NCBI GenBank assembly: GCA_023079485.1
Contig: CM041084.1
Span: 14,846,609 to 14,910,608, forward strand
Length of the DNA: 64,000 nt
Reading direction: 5' to 3'
DNA from: Archilochus colubris
Lineage: Eukaryota > Chordata > Aves > Apodiformes > Trochilidae
The notes beneath the pieces were generated by a model, which did not search any database, was not told where the DNA came from, and saw only the letters and a list, made by a program, of their open reading frames with translations. Positions 51,568 to 63,405 of this stretch are shown here, piece after piece; within the stretch, counting starts at the first letter, position 1; every line of letters starts with the position of its first letter. Made by a program: the position numbers and the translations under genes.

Positions 51568-52752
51568 TAGCAATTCTACCTAGATCTAAATCTGCATTTG
51601 ATGTTTCATGCTATGGACAGTTCTAGAAGATGTAGGCTCTGTGACCTTACAATTAGGTACTATGTTAAATGATATCTAATTTTAGAAGATGCCATATGGC
51701 TTTCTCTGTGTTTTCCTAGATAGTTTATGAAAGATAAATATGCTGTTTCCTTACAGAGATCCATCATTTTCTGAAGTTATGGTTAGTCCTCAAGAGCATC
51801 CAGTGCTCCCTGGACTGGAGTCCATCACTAGACTATGTAGAGCCCTTTCTATCTCCTTGTTACAGGTGTGATCTAAAAAAGAAAATATAGGGATTAATTA
51901 CTATTGGGACTTTGATCTGGAGCCTGAGAATTTGTTTCATGATGATGATGTACCAGTCACTTAGGTATTTTTCCCATTAGGAGATGCCATGTGATTATAG
52001 GAACTGGTGATCTCCAATTTTTAAGTTACTATTCATTTCAGTGTAAGAGACTTCTATTACCTAACCATCTGGGATCCTTTGATAAGAAAAACATAATTCC
52101 AGTATTAGAAAGAATATTTCAGTTTGCCATATTTAATCAGAACATATTGAAGCAAGATGCAAAGCAGGGACAGATGAAAACTAAACTCCTTTGTTAGATG
52201 CTGAGTATAACCTTCCTGTCTAAAGAGAGTCAAAGAGTTTAAGAAATAACTGGCTTAGTGTTATGCAGAAAATAAAGAGCAATCATTTAATAATAATGAC
52301 ATAGTTAAAGATAGTAATAAAACACACAGAGGTTGAGAGGTGTTTATTATGATGCATGTTAAGACATCTTAGGGGTTAAGACAGGTGTGGAAGACAGTGT
52401 CAGGTTAGTCTCCATTCCTCTGCCATTAGGAATTAGATCACATTCCGCTAGGTTAAAGGTAATTCCCTTGTTATGTCTTTCCATTATGAATTTTTCAGTG
52501 CTGCTCTGTCAAGATGTAGCCACATGTTCCCTAAACAAAGTCCATCTGATCACCAGTTGCACTCTTGCAGGTGGTGCATCACTCACTCCCAGCATGTTCT
52601 ACTCTCACCTGAGAGAGCTGCTGATTCAACTGTTCCCAAAGTAGGAATCTACAGAAGGCACTTAGAGGAGAGAGAGAGGAGGCTGTTCCCCAGAAAGCAG
52701 CACTCTTTGAGATGAAAACAAGGAGGTTTTTGGCTGGTGCCTCACCACATTC

Positions 52753-52770
52753 TGCTGAGTCAAGTCAGCA
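52753..52770. promoter_or_regulatory. MARE/AP-1-like imperfect palindrome
   Basis: TGCTGAGTCAAGTCAGCA has perfect TGCTGA/TCAGCA outer arms and an internal TGAGTCA (AP-1/NF-E2 core). It resembles a stretched MAF recognition element. Function is not shown, and such motifs can occur by chance. Confidence 0.4.
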
Positions 52771-53649
52771 TTAAGTGAATGCAAGTTTTCCCTTGGGAGT
52801 CCTAATTGCAGCTGAAGATCTGAGGAAGTTCTGGAAGGAAACAGGTGGGCTGGAGTGCTTTCATAGCCTCTTCTTTTGAATATCCAGGGAAAACACAAGC
52901 GGAGACCATGGCCCACAGCACCTGAGAGCTGCAATTGCAGGCCATGCCCAGCTTTGCCCCTGTGATTTCATTGGCAGAACTCCAACTGGAAAAGGATTTT
53001 TGGGGTGATCAGTTAATCAGAAACAAGTCCCTACAGAGCTGTCTGTAGTGACCATTACTGTAAGATTTTCCACCACCAGCACTGTATCTTCTACACACAG
53101 CTCCTGGTGCTTAGTGTCCATTTATCCTTGCTCAAATTGATATACATGGCATTTGATTTTTTTTTCAGTGTATTTAGTATTTTGTAACCACTTATAACAT
53201 TATGAGAGTGTTTCAGTGCAATTTGTTGAGAGTAGTCAGTCTGTAGTTGTCCTTCATTCATCTAAGGGCAGTAAAAAGTAAATAGTTATAGTCTGTTCTT
53301 GGAGTGACACAGCTGTGATAAATCCATACTCAAAAGCTTAATGGTAGGCAATGTTGTCTAGAGTTGGCTATGGAGATGGAAGGAGGGATGGCTGGAAGTG
53401 GGTCTCACTGGCATACAGCCTGCAGAGCTCCTCATGAACAGGCAGAGAGAAGAAACAAGAGAAGTAAAAATGTGCTGTGTGGAGAAAGCCCAGCAAAAGA
53501 ATTTTTTTGCAAATGCTGACGAAAAGCAGGCTTGAAATGGCAAGCAAAGAGCCTGCCTTCAAGTGCTTAATTCCTTCTTGGTTAGATGAGCCATAAACCA
53601 GAGATTTTTGAAAACTCTTCCGATTAGCATTTGGCAGCCAACAGGTTCA

Positions 53650-53850
53650 AAGAATCGGGGCAGAGAGGTTTGGGTCAGGCCCTGCCTGATGCTCCTGCCC
53701 GGCTCCGCTCCGGCCCGCGGGGACACCGCTCCGCGCAGCCTGGGAAAGCGCCCATTAGCGCCCTGCTCAGCGGGATAAAGAATCAAGGAGACCGCCTAAA
53801 GCATTCGGTAGTAATTAGGTATCGCCAATTAGGAAGAGCCTTGAGGCAGG
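53650..53850. promoter_or_regulatory. GC-rich mini-island with clustered homeodomain-type motifs
   Basis: In an otherwise AT-rich flank, this stretch is locally GC- and CpG-rich (for example CCGCTCCGCGC at about 53,727). Its right half carries CATTAG (53,753), TAATTAGG (53,812-53,819) and CCAATTAGG (53,825-53,833). It could be an enhancer or a small CpG island about 10 kb upstream of ZEB1. Conservation cannot be judged here. Confidence 0.4.
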
Positions 53851-53947
53851 ATGGTGACCCATTTCTGGGAAGAAAACGTTGGTCTTTAAGTCGGTGTCTG
53901 TTTTTTCATTGTTTTGTAAGGCTCGGTTGGTTGGGTTTTGGTCGGTT

Positions 53948-53985
53948 TTTTGTGTGTGTGTGTGTGTTTTGTTTTGTTTTCTCTT
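53948..53985 (+). repeat. (TG)n microsatellite with GTTTT tail
   Basis: Perfect TG dinucleotides followed by GTTTTG units, in a T-rich context. Confidence 0.9.
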
Positions 53986-56900
53986 AAATACCCTTACTTT
54001 ATATTTCTAAGTGGTTTAGAGTGAGATGTTCCACAGTAGTGAAGCACAGAGAAAGGACTACAGAATTTTCAAATATTTGAACTCGTATTAATCCCAGAAT
54101 TTTGAGTAGGAATTTTTGATACACAGGCTTACAAAAACAAAAAACAAAAACCAAAGCTACCTGTACGGGGACACCAGGGAGATCTAGAAAATTCTCTGAA
54201 AATGAGCAGTGTCTCGAACATGTCATACTGCAGGTCCAAAAGATAATGATCTTCATTTTCTGGCTCCAACTGCCTTGCTTTCAGCTATTTTTTACACCTC
54301 GTTTTTGCCCATCCACTTGCAGATGTACCTTATCTCCCCTGAGTAATGATTCCAACATCGCCGCAGAAACCATCCCACTGCACAGCCTGTAGAAAAAAGT
54401 ACACCACAACAGGTTATATTTAACAAGGAAAAGAGGAATAGAAAGTGGTACATCTGCACAATGAATATAATATAGCATTGACTTGGAATTTCCTGACTTC
54501 AGCAGTGCCTCCAAAATAATATTGCATTAATAGAATTATGCTTAGCTTTCTGCTTTTTAAATGAAAATATTTGAAAGCAAAAGCCTTTTCATCTTCCAAG
54601 TTCTTCTGGCTCTGTGTGTGAGATAGTGGAAATAATACAGGACTGTGTAACCACAGCAAACAAGCGGGGTGGGAATTCTATAGCTGCTCAGCTGGCCCAA
54701 AGCAGAGTGGTAGTGAAGGAACAGCCTGGATTTTGGATTTAATAGCTGGATTTTTCCTCCCCCTAAACTCCATTCATTTCTATGGATGAAAATTACTCTG
54801 TTGTAGGCAGAACTGGTGGTGACCTATAATTAAGGATGTCTGACATTTCCATTATAACAGGCTGGTTTTAGTTGGCTATAATTTCAGCTGTTGTTTAGTT
54901 TAAATTTTAACTGATTAGGCAGGGGTTTCCTTTTCAGGATATCTCCTGCAATCTGACTTTTTTTGAGACGGTTGCAATGGAGAAATAGTGAGAAGATTAG
55001 CAAATTGTTCCTCAGTATCTATAAAACAATTAAGCAAACTTAGATTATATTGACCAGACAGAGAACCTCTAAACTCATTACATTAAATTTGGTAAAGAAG
55101 CCACCCTGTAGTTTTCATGTCTTTTCTGCTTTCTGCAGAAAATCTCAGCTGATACGTGAGCAGTAGAAATTTGTTCTAATTTAGCACATGGATGTGCAAA
55201 AATAAATAAATAAATCCATCTCTTCTGAGCATGCTCCAAACCAGGGACAGAATTAACTCACTGAGGTCTCTTGATTGATTCACCAGTAAAAATGCTGAAA
55301 GGCAGCAAAATCATGAATATATTTTAATTCTCTTTAACGGGGCTTAGCTGGTGGAATGTATAAATGCTTCTCTGTTTTACCAGTAAAATTCCCTAATATA
55401 GACAACATTTCTGAAATGCACACTTTATCCTCTTTCTTATAAACGAATGTTGTCTTTAGCATCACTTTAAAAACAAAAAACATGACCTCCTTACTCACTG
55501 ACTTCTTCCTAGGCATTTTCCTGGATGGAATTTCCAAATGGTCTTTGGGAACTGACATTTTTAATTGTATCAATACAAATATCTATGACGTGTGAAGATG
55601 ACATAATTTGGGGATCTTGGACAGTGTCTTAGTTGCATTCTCCATTAAGTCCAGTTTTGATATCCAGCCTGTTGCTTCCAAACAGAGATATTATTGGTGT
55701 GCCATAGTCAGAGGCTCTAGTTCTGAAGTGTCCTCAGATCACTACCAAAAATCCCTTCTGCTCTTCGTTTTCCATGTATCCTCTCCATACTGTTTTTTTT
55801 TTTTCTCATCAATAACATCTAAGAAATAAAAAGGTATAGAGCCTTCATTACTACTGGCAAAAAAAGGCCTTTCTATTACTTGCAGAAGCAGTGCCAATCT
55901 TCTGTTTTCATGAAAAGAGAGCAAATGTGTTTGTTTTCCTTCACAGGTTACTCTGCATGTCAATAGTTTAATATATTTGGTTTTGACACTTCAATGGTTT
56001 CCTGTGGGAGTATTTGGAGATAAGCTCACAAACCAGCAGGTTTTAAATGAGACACATTGCTCCTGTTTTGCTGGGTGTACAGTACAATGAATGCCAAGGG
56101 ACTGGAATGAGGGACCAATACCATCATTGCCAGGACTCCCTGAGATGCTGGTGGATACTGGGTCAGGCTCTAGAAGTTACCTGCCTTCTTCCATTTAACT
56201 GCAGGCTTAGAGCAAGCCTGAGCAGCTTCTCCTGCAGTGAGCTTCAGTGTGGGATCAGTGCAAACACATATGTTCTTCTGGCTCCTTGGACCTAGAAAAT
56301 CCAGTGGGAGTATGTAGGCAACTTATTCGTGATTGCTGCAAGCTGTGAGCAAGACAAGGGACACTGCAGAGCTTCAAAACCTTGTTGAAGGCTGTGTTAC
56401 AGTTCATGACAGTGGATATGCAACTGATCCACAGTGTGCTGAAAGCCCCCCCCCTGCATAAGATTTAGAAGAATAAACAACATGAACTGAGACTTTTTTG
56501 ATGGGCAACATTGCTGCATTCTAAAATTATTCAGTAATTAAAAATCACAATATGTAGAGTGTTTACATACTCTAGAAGCTAAAGCAGGGTTTTGTCTACC
56601 AATTACGTGGTAATCATGTCCTATTATTTAGCTTAAGGGCACAAAAGTGTGCTGGTATTTTATTTTTCTATTTGTTCCATTACCTCTCATATTAAGCTTA
56701 TAGAAAACTCAAAGCAGACTAAACAGGTCACAGTCAAATCGGTAGGGTTGATTTTCATGCATTCTCTAAATCAAAAGTTTTAATTTTTTTTTTTTCCATG
56801 TGTTTTCTAATTAGAAAACGGGTCCACAATGTGGTATCTATCTTCTTCCATTTGAATCAATAAACAGAGAAGTCATGAGAAAGGGACCTCTTCCCTTCAG

Positions 56901-57769
56901 GGAGTCCTTTCTTGTTAATGTTGACTCAAGTTGTTAGTGCTTATTCTTGTCTTCTTTTCCTCTTCTTCCTACTTCCCAGTCTTTTCTCTTTCAGTTCCCC
57001 CTCTTGTTTCCCAATGTTAGATCTGCTGCCTTGCACACAGCATGTATGCATTTGCCCTTTCTATTTATATGCTGTGTCGTGAGTGCACAGCATTTTTCAG
57101 TCTGTGTTGTGAAAGCAAACTCTTCCACCCAGCTGAATTATGTTTTCAAAATTAATAAAGTTTTCAAATATGAGTTTCATTGAAGGTGAAACAAGAGTTA
57201 TACTTCAGCTATAAGTAATGGATATGGGCTGTTAAATAACTTGTGGGACTTGGTTAGAGTTATCCCAAAGCTTTGCCTCCCATTTGAAAATCGCCATGCT
57301 GGTGGAGAAATTAATTCATGTGCTTGCAACTCGATTTAATCAGACCTTACTAAATCATCTCACTTTTTCAGTTTGCTCTGTGCTTTGGATGGCATGACCA
57401 GATTTTTTAACTTCTCTTTTATGTTTAACCAAGTCCAATTCCTGCAAAGACTTAGCATGTATATTTGAATTTATCATGGTTAACTGTCTTTAAAGTTAGT
57501 CAGAAGAAACTGATTAGTTTCTTCCTTGCTGAAAAGACATCTGTAAATTTCAATAGGGAAACAGAAAAGTCCCCTAACAAGTTTTAAGGAAGTTTTTAAA
57601 ACAAAAATTTGAGGATGTATTATTTAAAGTGAATTGCATCAGATATAGGGTCATTTAGAAATAAAAGATGTCAGAATAATAGTAGCTTGCTTTTTGTGTG
57701 TACAGTCTTGCCACTGCACAGTAAGAAATTATGAAACTATTTCTAAAGGAGTGAATAATCAGAAATTTA

Positions 57770-57796
57770 ACAAACAAACAAACAAACAAAACCCCA
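57770..57796 (+). repeat. (AAAC)n microsatellite
   Basis: Five to six CAAA/AAAC units on the plus strand. Confidence 0.9.
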
Positions 57797-60021
57797 AATA
57801 CTGTGGGATCTGAGGGCTGCAATTTCCATTCATTTCACCCTGAATGCAGGGTCTACTGGAGCCCTGCATACTTTGTTTGTACTCCATATTGCTCCTGCAT
57901 GTCACCTCTGAGGGGCTTCTCCTTGGTCTGAAAATAAAGGTCAGTTAAAACAAATATCATAAAAGGACATGGTAGTATTTTTCAAATTTTTCAGACTTTA
58001 TCTATCTTCAAATCCCCTCTCTAGACTGACATTAAAATAATAATCACAATCCAAATACAGAACATTTGAACTGTCCTTTTCCAGGCCAGATGTGCTATGT
58101 TATGTAATGCCATTTTAGGGTGATTGCTGGAGCTTGGAGTAAAAGGGAAATGAACATATTGTAGATACTGTTTCAAAGAGCAAATGTCATAAAAAACGTT
58201 ATAAAACTCAAGGCCTTGAGCAAAAAATTCTAGCACTCACGAGGTCTGCACAGAGCCTTGGCTACACACAGGCTGAAAACTCCAGCACAGTGCAATCCAG
58301 TCACAGGCTCCAGCAGTTACAATAAAATGACAGCCCAAATACATGTCCCTACACCAGCACACTTCACCTAGATACAAAAGCATTGTAACTCCTAAAAGCT
58401 TATTCCTCCAGGCACAGAACATTCTGAGTTAAATGCACCACAGCAGAAATTTTCTCCATATGCTTTTCTAAACCCTATTAAATAAAAACCATCCAAGCAA
58501 GTAGTTGTTGATATGTGTGTGCAACAGGCTTCCCAGAAATTCTTTGTAAATAGAGCATCAATGTTTTCCACTGTTCACAGGGAGGAAATCTGCTGAGTTC
58601 AGACCGCTCTAATCAAATCCACATTGCAAAGTCACAAATAGAGACACAAAGGACAATCACTATCCATTTTTTGCACTGTTGATTCATTAATCAGTCTCCT
58701 TTTCTTCACTGTTTTGGATTTCATTCTCAGAGTGATGTGCCAGGCTCCTGCCTCCGATGGATATGTAGCTGTCCCCTCTGTCACTGCAGCCCGAGCTGGG
58801 ACAGCACACACACCACTTGAAGCATTTCATGCTTATGATCCCAAGCAAATGACCAACATCTACACAGCACATTAGAGAGACAGATATACCAGGAGGAAGG
58901 CTTGGAGCATCTACATTGAATGTTTACAAGAGTTACCGAGCTTACTCAACACTGGGAGTATTTCTTCTCTTTCAAATCTCTTTTCAAACATTCTTTCTTT
59001 TCAAGCCTTCTCCAGCAAGAGCAAAAATAGGAACCCTGTTTGCCTCTCTGCAGGGAGGTGAGAGCTGCTGAGGACACAAGGTGCTGTGGTTATGCCTGGG
59101 GCACAACCTGTGCAGGAACTTACTGTCCCCACAAGAAACCTGACCTTCCATGACTGCCTTGTTCTCGGGTGGGGGGGTGGCTCTTTGCAGCTCCACTCTG
59201 CACAGAACATCAGGGGGGCTGTATCTGGGCTGTTACCTGAGGGGCTAAGCCTTGGGGTGTTTATTTTTAGGCACTGTTCACCCTTTACCTCCTTGTACAC
59301 TCATCATGTAAGGAGGATAAATATTCTTTTTACAGGGCATGTTCAAGAAAAAATCTTCTTCCCCTGGAAAAGGAACTCAGCAGTAAATGGGCAGCATTTC
59401 TAGACTATTAATGTACCTTCATGGCTTCAGATTTTTTTAAGACTGACTTAGGGGTAGGAACAGGCCAAGATAGGTAGGTAGGTTGGTCACAGTAGATGCC
59501 AGTAATCTGACTGCTCCTTTTGCCATACACTGTCTCTGAACTCAGCTAACTGGGCCTCTCTGCACCCAGTCAGAGCTCTCTGCCTCTTCCCCAGGAGAGC
59601 TGGTGTGCCTGCACAGCCCTCAAGCATTGTTCAAAAAAGCCAGTGTGGGTTTTCAAACCCATTTAGTTCTGCAAAAAAAGTACTTTTTTTTTTTATCCTT
59701 TGATTGAATTTTGCATCCTATGATGATGTTTGTAGTTTCTCAGGACCACACTGGCCGGTCTGCTGCTCTAGTTCTGTGGCAGACCAGCACATTCATGTTT
59801 ATCTGCCTCCTCTGTCGTTTCTATTTTGTTGTTGGTGGTTGAAACCCTTGATCTCAAGTTCCAGCTCATTTCTGTTACCTCACTTCCTTTTTCTGATTTT
59901 GAAAAAAATGTGCCATATTGATGATTCCCCCTTATCCTCATTATTATCTATTAAGTGTCTTCATTTTCTCATTTTCTTCTAGTATTTTATGTAAAATAAT
60001 GATGTAAAAGTCTAAATAGGA

Positions 60022-60229
60022 TGTAGCAGGAAGAGCCTTTCTTGCTCCTGAGGCTCGACGAGCTGCTGGCCTCTGCACTACCTCGCACCAGAGTGAGCTT
60101 CTCTCTGTGGGTGTGTGTCCCACCTTTATTGGTCCCCTGGTAATAGGGGGCCTGTCCTAATCAGGCACAGGTGGACTCACAGCCACTCTTTGGCAACTCG
60201 AGGCACCTGGTTTATCTTGTTTCTCTACA
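60022..60229 (-). mobile_element. Solo LTR of an endogenous retrovirus-like element
   Basis: The 208-bp element begins TGTAG and ends CTACA, giving TG...CA termini with a 5-bp inverted repeat. It is flanked directly on both sides by the 6-bp sequence ATAGGA (60016-60021 and 60230-60235), a perfect target-site duplication. Read on the minus strand it contains AATAAA (60130-60125) about 100 bp before its 3' end, as expected for an LTR polyadenylation signal. No internal gag/pol/env or second LTR lies nearby, so it is a solo LTR left by recombination. A 6-bp duplication fits alpha- or beta-retrovirus-like integrases, but the family is not identified. Confidence 0.8.
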
Positions 60230-61384
60230 ATAGGAGAATCAGGAAGCCTTGCTTATTTTGGATTGCACCAGTTCAGACAATCTTAGACACCATGTACCTG
60301 CCCACTTCACTGGGGCCTGTAGCTTGTGGAAAGCAAGTGTTAGAGTAGCTGGCAAAGCCCACAGACTCTGCAGCTTCCAGGGAATCACTGAAGGGTTTTT
60401 ATGCAATTGATTAAATGATATTGTGCACAGTCATCAAGAATGAAGCTCCACAATATATGTAATGATGTGCTTTGTTCTAGTCTTTGCCTGCGTAATACCA
60501 GAGGAACATTTATTTCTAGATAAAATGAACGTGAATGGATATAACTGAGCCTGACAAAGTTATCAGACTTCGCTGTTGCTGGAGGTAAAATAAGAGAATA
60601 TAATTTCCCAGTCCTATTCACATTAAAATATTGAAGAAACTCAAAAGTGGAAGGTGTGCTGCTTTAAGGGGCTTGTACAGCAGGGCTCTGTGTCGTCAAA
60701 CAGCAGAAACAACAAAGATCTGCATGTCCTGCAAAGGTGGGGTTGACAAAGTGGTGGAGATTTTATAGCTGCTGAAATAAAAATAAAGGAGAACGACAAA
60801 TTTCTGAGGATGAGTCAACCAAGAGGTGAATGCATTTTCTCATAAGTGGGCTGGTTTGTAGATCACACTGAGACTTAGAAATGAAGATAAGGCTGCAGAG
60901 TCTGCTTGAACTTTTTAGAAATCCTTGATTAATTGCTAGAGGATGACATTAAAATGGCCCTGCTCCTTTCTTTCTTTATTTTATTCAGCTCACATTTCTT
61001 TAGCTTTCTGTTCTCCTGCCTTTTCCTTTTTGTCTTTAATTTTTTTTCTGTAATTAAATATAAATAAAAGGGACTGCATGTTCTGTGCTGTCACATACAA
61101 TATATAGCTTCTCACCAGCAATCCCAGATTCAGTAGTGATTTTAAGTGACAGATTGTAATTAAATAAAGATAGAAGGTTTACAGGCTTCAACTGCATATC
61201 AGCATTTCTTGTCTTCTGGGTGGTTTTTGCAAACATAGCAGTGTGTAATCAGATTTTTTTTTACGTGTGTACATGTATAAATATTTCTGCTTCTATATCC
61301 GATCAGATTAGTAATATTTAGGTCACATCTAGTCAAGAAAGCTGTGCTAATATAGCATATCAGCTAGGGGAGTGACCGGGGCAT

Positions 61385-61625
61385 GGTTTTTTGGTTTTGG
61401 TTTTGGTTTTGGTTTTGTTTTGTTTTGTTTTTTTCCTTTTTTTCTTTTTTTTTTTTTTCTTTTTGACTGGGGAAAATCTGAGTTTAATGTGCAGCAACAC
61501 TAGATAAATAACCACAAGGACAAAGCAAAAAAATATTTTTTTTTCCTTTTTCTTTTTTTTTTTTCTGGGAGATCTTATTTTCCTTTTTTGTTGTTGTTGT
61601 TTTTTGGTTTTTGTCTTCTTTTTCC
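61385..61625 (+). repeat. T-rich low-complexity tracts
   Basis: Two T/G- and T/C-rich stretches (about 61,385-61,460 and 61,535-61,625) are separated by ordinary sequence. The first contains five GGTTTT units, and the second leads directly into the downstream CpG-rich island. The lysine-rich minus-strand frame here is compositional. Confidence 0.9.
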
Positions 61626-61639
61626 CCCCCTTCTCCAGC

Positions 61640-62180
61640 CCTTCTACGCTGGTCCTAAGCGAGGCAAGGCTGCCAGCATGGCTGCTGCAGCGCGGATCTG
61701 TCAGCAAACTTCCTGCCAGAGCCAGAGCCGACCCACACTTCTCTGGAGCAGCACTACCACGGGTGGACTTTCGGTGTGAGCTGGGTCGATCCTTCCACCG
61801 CCACTCGGGCTGAAGCGGTGGGTCGGCCGGGAGTGAGCAGAGGAGCGGCAGGATCCGACCCTCCGTGCCCGGGGACGCTCAGGACCCCCGGCAGCCCCCC
61901 TGGCTCCCTGGCAGCATCCATCCCATCCTTGGCGGTCACCGAGCCGATGTGTTTCCCCACGTCCTGCCAGCTCCGGGCACACAGACCGGCTGCGAGAACA
62001 GCTGCAGAGCAGGAAGAGAACCCAGAGAGAACTGAAAACGGATTTAGAGCAGCGTCGGTCGGGCCGGAGGATGCCTGATGCCGCCCTGCTCCCTCTCCTC
62101 TGCCACGGGTTCCCAGTGGGACCCTGCAAGCACCGTGACGGCAGCTGCAGCCCTCCTGCAGCAACACTTCTGTGCTAAAC
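61640..62180. promoter_or_regulatory. Second CpG-rich island, about 18 kb upstream of ZEB1
   Basis: CpG becomes frequent from about 61.64 to 62.18 kb, then falls back to AT-rich sequence. Open frames exist on both strands (up to 142 codons on the minus strand) but show no domain. It could be an unannotated promoter, an alternative ZEB1 first exon, a lncRNA start or an enhancer-type island. A pyrimidine tract ending CTTCTCCAG at about 61,638 gives an acceptor-like signal on the plus strand. Confidence 0.6.
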
Positions 62181-63387
62181 CTCGGGAAGCAAACCTCAGT
62201 GCATTCACCTACACTCGAACAGGCAAAAAAACTCGGGGCACTTCATGTTATTTTTAAAAATACAGTACTATAATTTTCACTCTAATATCTGGTGATCTGA
62301 AGGTAAAATTATTTCCTTCTTTAGCCTTGCAGTGAGAAGGCTTTTGGAGGAGAGGCCTCTTTTTTATTATCATTCTTCAGTGAGATTGCTGGGATTTCTT
62401 GACAGTGGTGATCTGCATTTGCCTTCTCTGGAGACCTAAACCGATGACCCCCAGTTCTGCTTGGGAAGCCATGCCCCGAGGCAATCTTAGCTCCAGGTAC
62501 ACTTTCCATGGAAGAGGGTGCTGTGAAACAGGAAAAATCGGTTCCATCCTGTGCCCACTCACATCTAACGTGTGGATCCCAATTCATGTTAGCAGGAGTA
62601 CTAAGACTGCGAAAACTTAGTTTATGCTGTCCTGCTACAGAGCTCACTGCAGTCTTCCAGTTTTGACTCTCTTTACTCCCTTTTAGTATCAGTACAGTTC
62701 ACTGAGAATTTGTTATGAAGCAAAAGCCTTAAATGCAAACCACTTCCCAGGCCAGTAAGAAATATTTAAACACTTCAGGCATTCAGTCTGTGATTCAGAG
62801 ATTTATTTATAAAACTGTTGATTTTGGGACACTAAACTATTGCATTTAAACTGCAGAAGTGAGTCATATTTGTGGGAGGTAATTACTACCAGAAAGTACA
62901 ACTAAGTTTTGTAGGTTTCTCTGTAAAATGTCCACTTATGATCTGCAACTGCTAAAAATAACACGCTTTGTTGAATTTCAGCAAAAGTTATCTTTACAGA
63001 ATTATGTGGCTTTCTGCATATATTCTGTTTTCCTGACATATGATAAAATAAATGACTCACATGCCTGAGAATTTATTTGGGTGTTTTATGTGGACTGTCC
63101 TGACCAGGTAACTTATTCAGTTTATATACTTTTCATTAAAGCCAAAGACTGTGTTAACAACTAGAGAAAAGTCATTTAATATGGAAAAAATTATTGTAGC
63201 TAGTACTTACACAAAGTGTTTGTTCATAAGAAATGTCTCTGGATTTCTTGTATCATCCAAAACCACAATAATCTCTGCAATCTCTTTTCTTCTCTGTGGC
63301 TAACAGATTTTGGGACCTGAGGGAGTTCCAGATGTCCAACACCTGCAGATGCTACTTTCAGAGCAGGAGGGAACTTTCCTCATTATC

Positions 63388-63405
63388 CCTCAGTCATGAC
63401 TGAGG
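63388..63405. repeat. 18-bp perfect palindrome
   Basis: CCTCAGTCATGACTGAGG is fully self-complementary. It contains TGACT/AGTCA half-sites of bZIP type, but no function is shown. Confidence 0.9.

Larger units (their letters stand above)
44640..60021. other. Region upstream of ZEB1, no gene recognised
   Basis: This is AT-rich noncoding DNA on the 5' side of ZEB1. It contains homopolymer T runs (45,357; 48,507), a degraded CR1-like tail near 51,510-51,567, a 12-bp tandem repeat near 51,467, a MARE/AP-1-like palindrome (52,753), a small GC-rich motif island (53,650-53,850) and (TG)n/(AAAC)n microsatellites. All open frames are short and have no recognisable domain. The next gene on this side in mammals, ZNF438, is not seen. 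Confidence 0.7.

Noticed and set aside
61360..61707. Lysine-rich 115-codon minus-strand frame
   Set aside because: Produced by poly-T tracts on the plus strand.
61701..62167. 142- and 137-codon minus-strand frames in the distal CpG island
   Set aside because: Overlapping frames of similar length on both strands with no recognisable domain. The island itself is reported instead.
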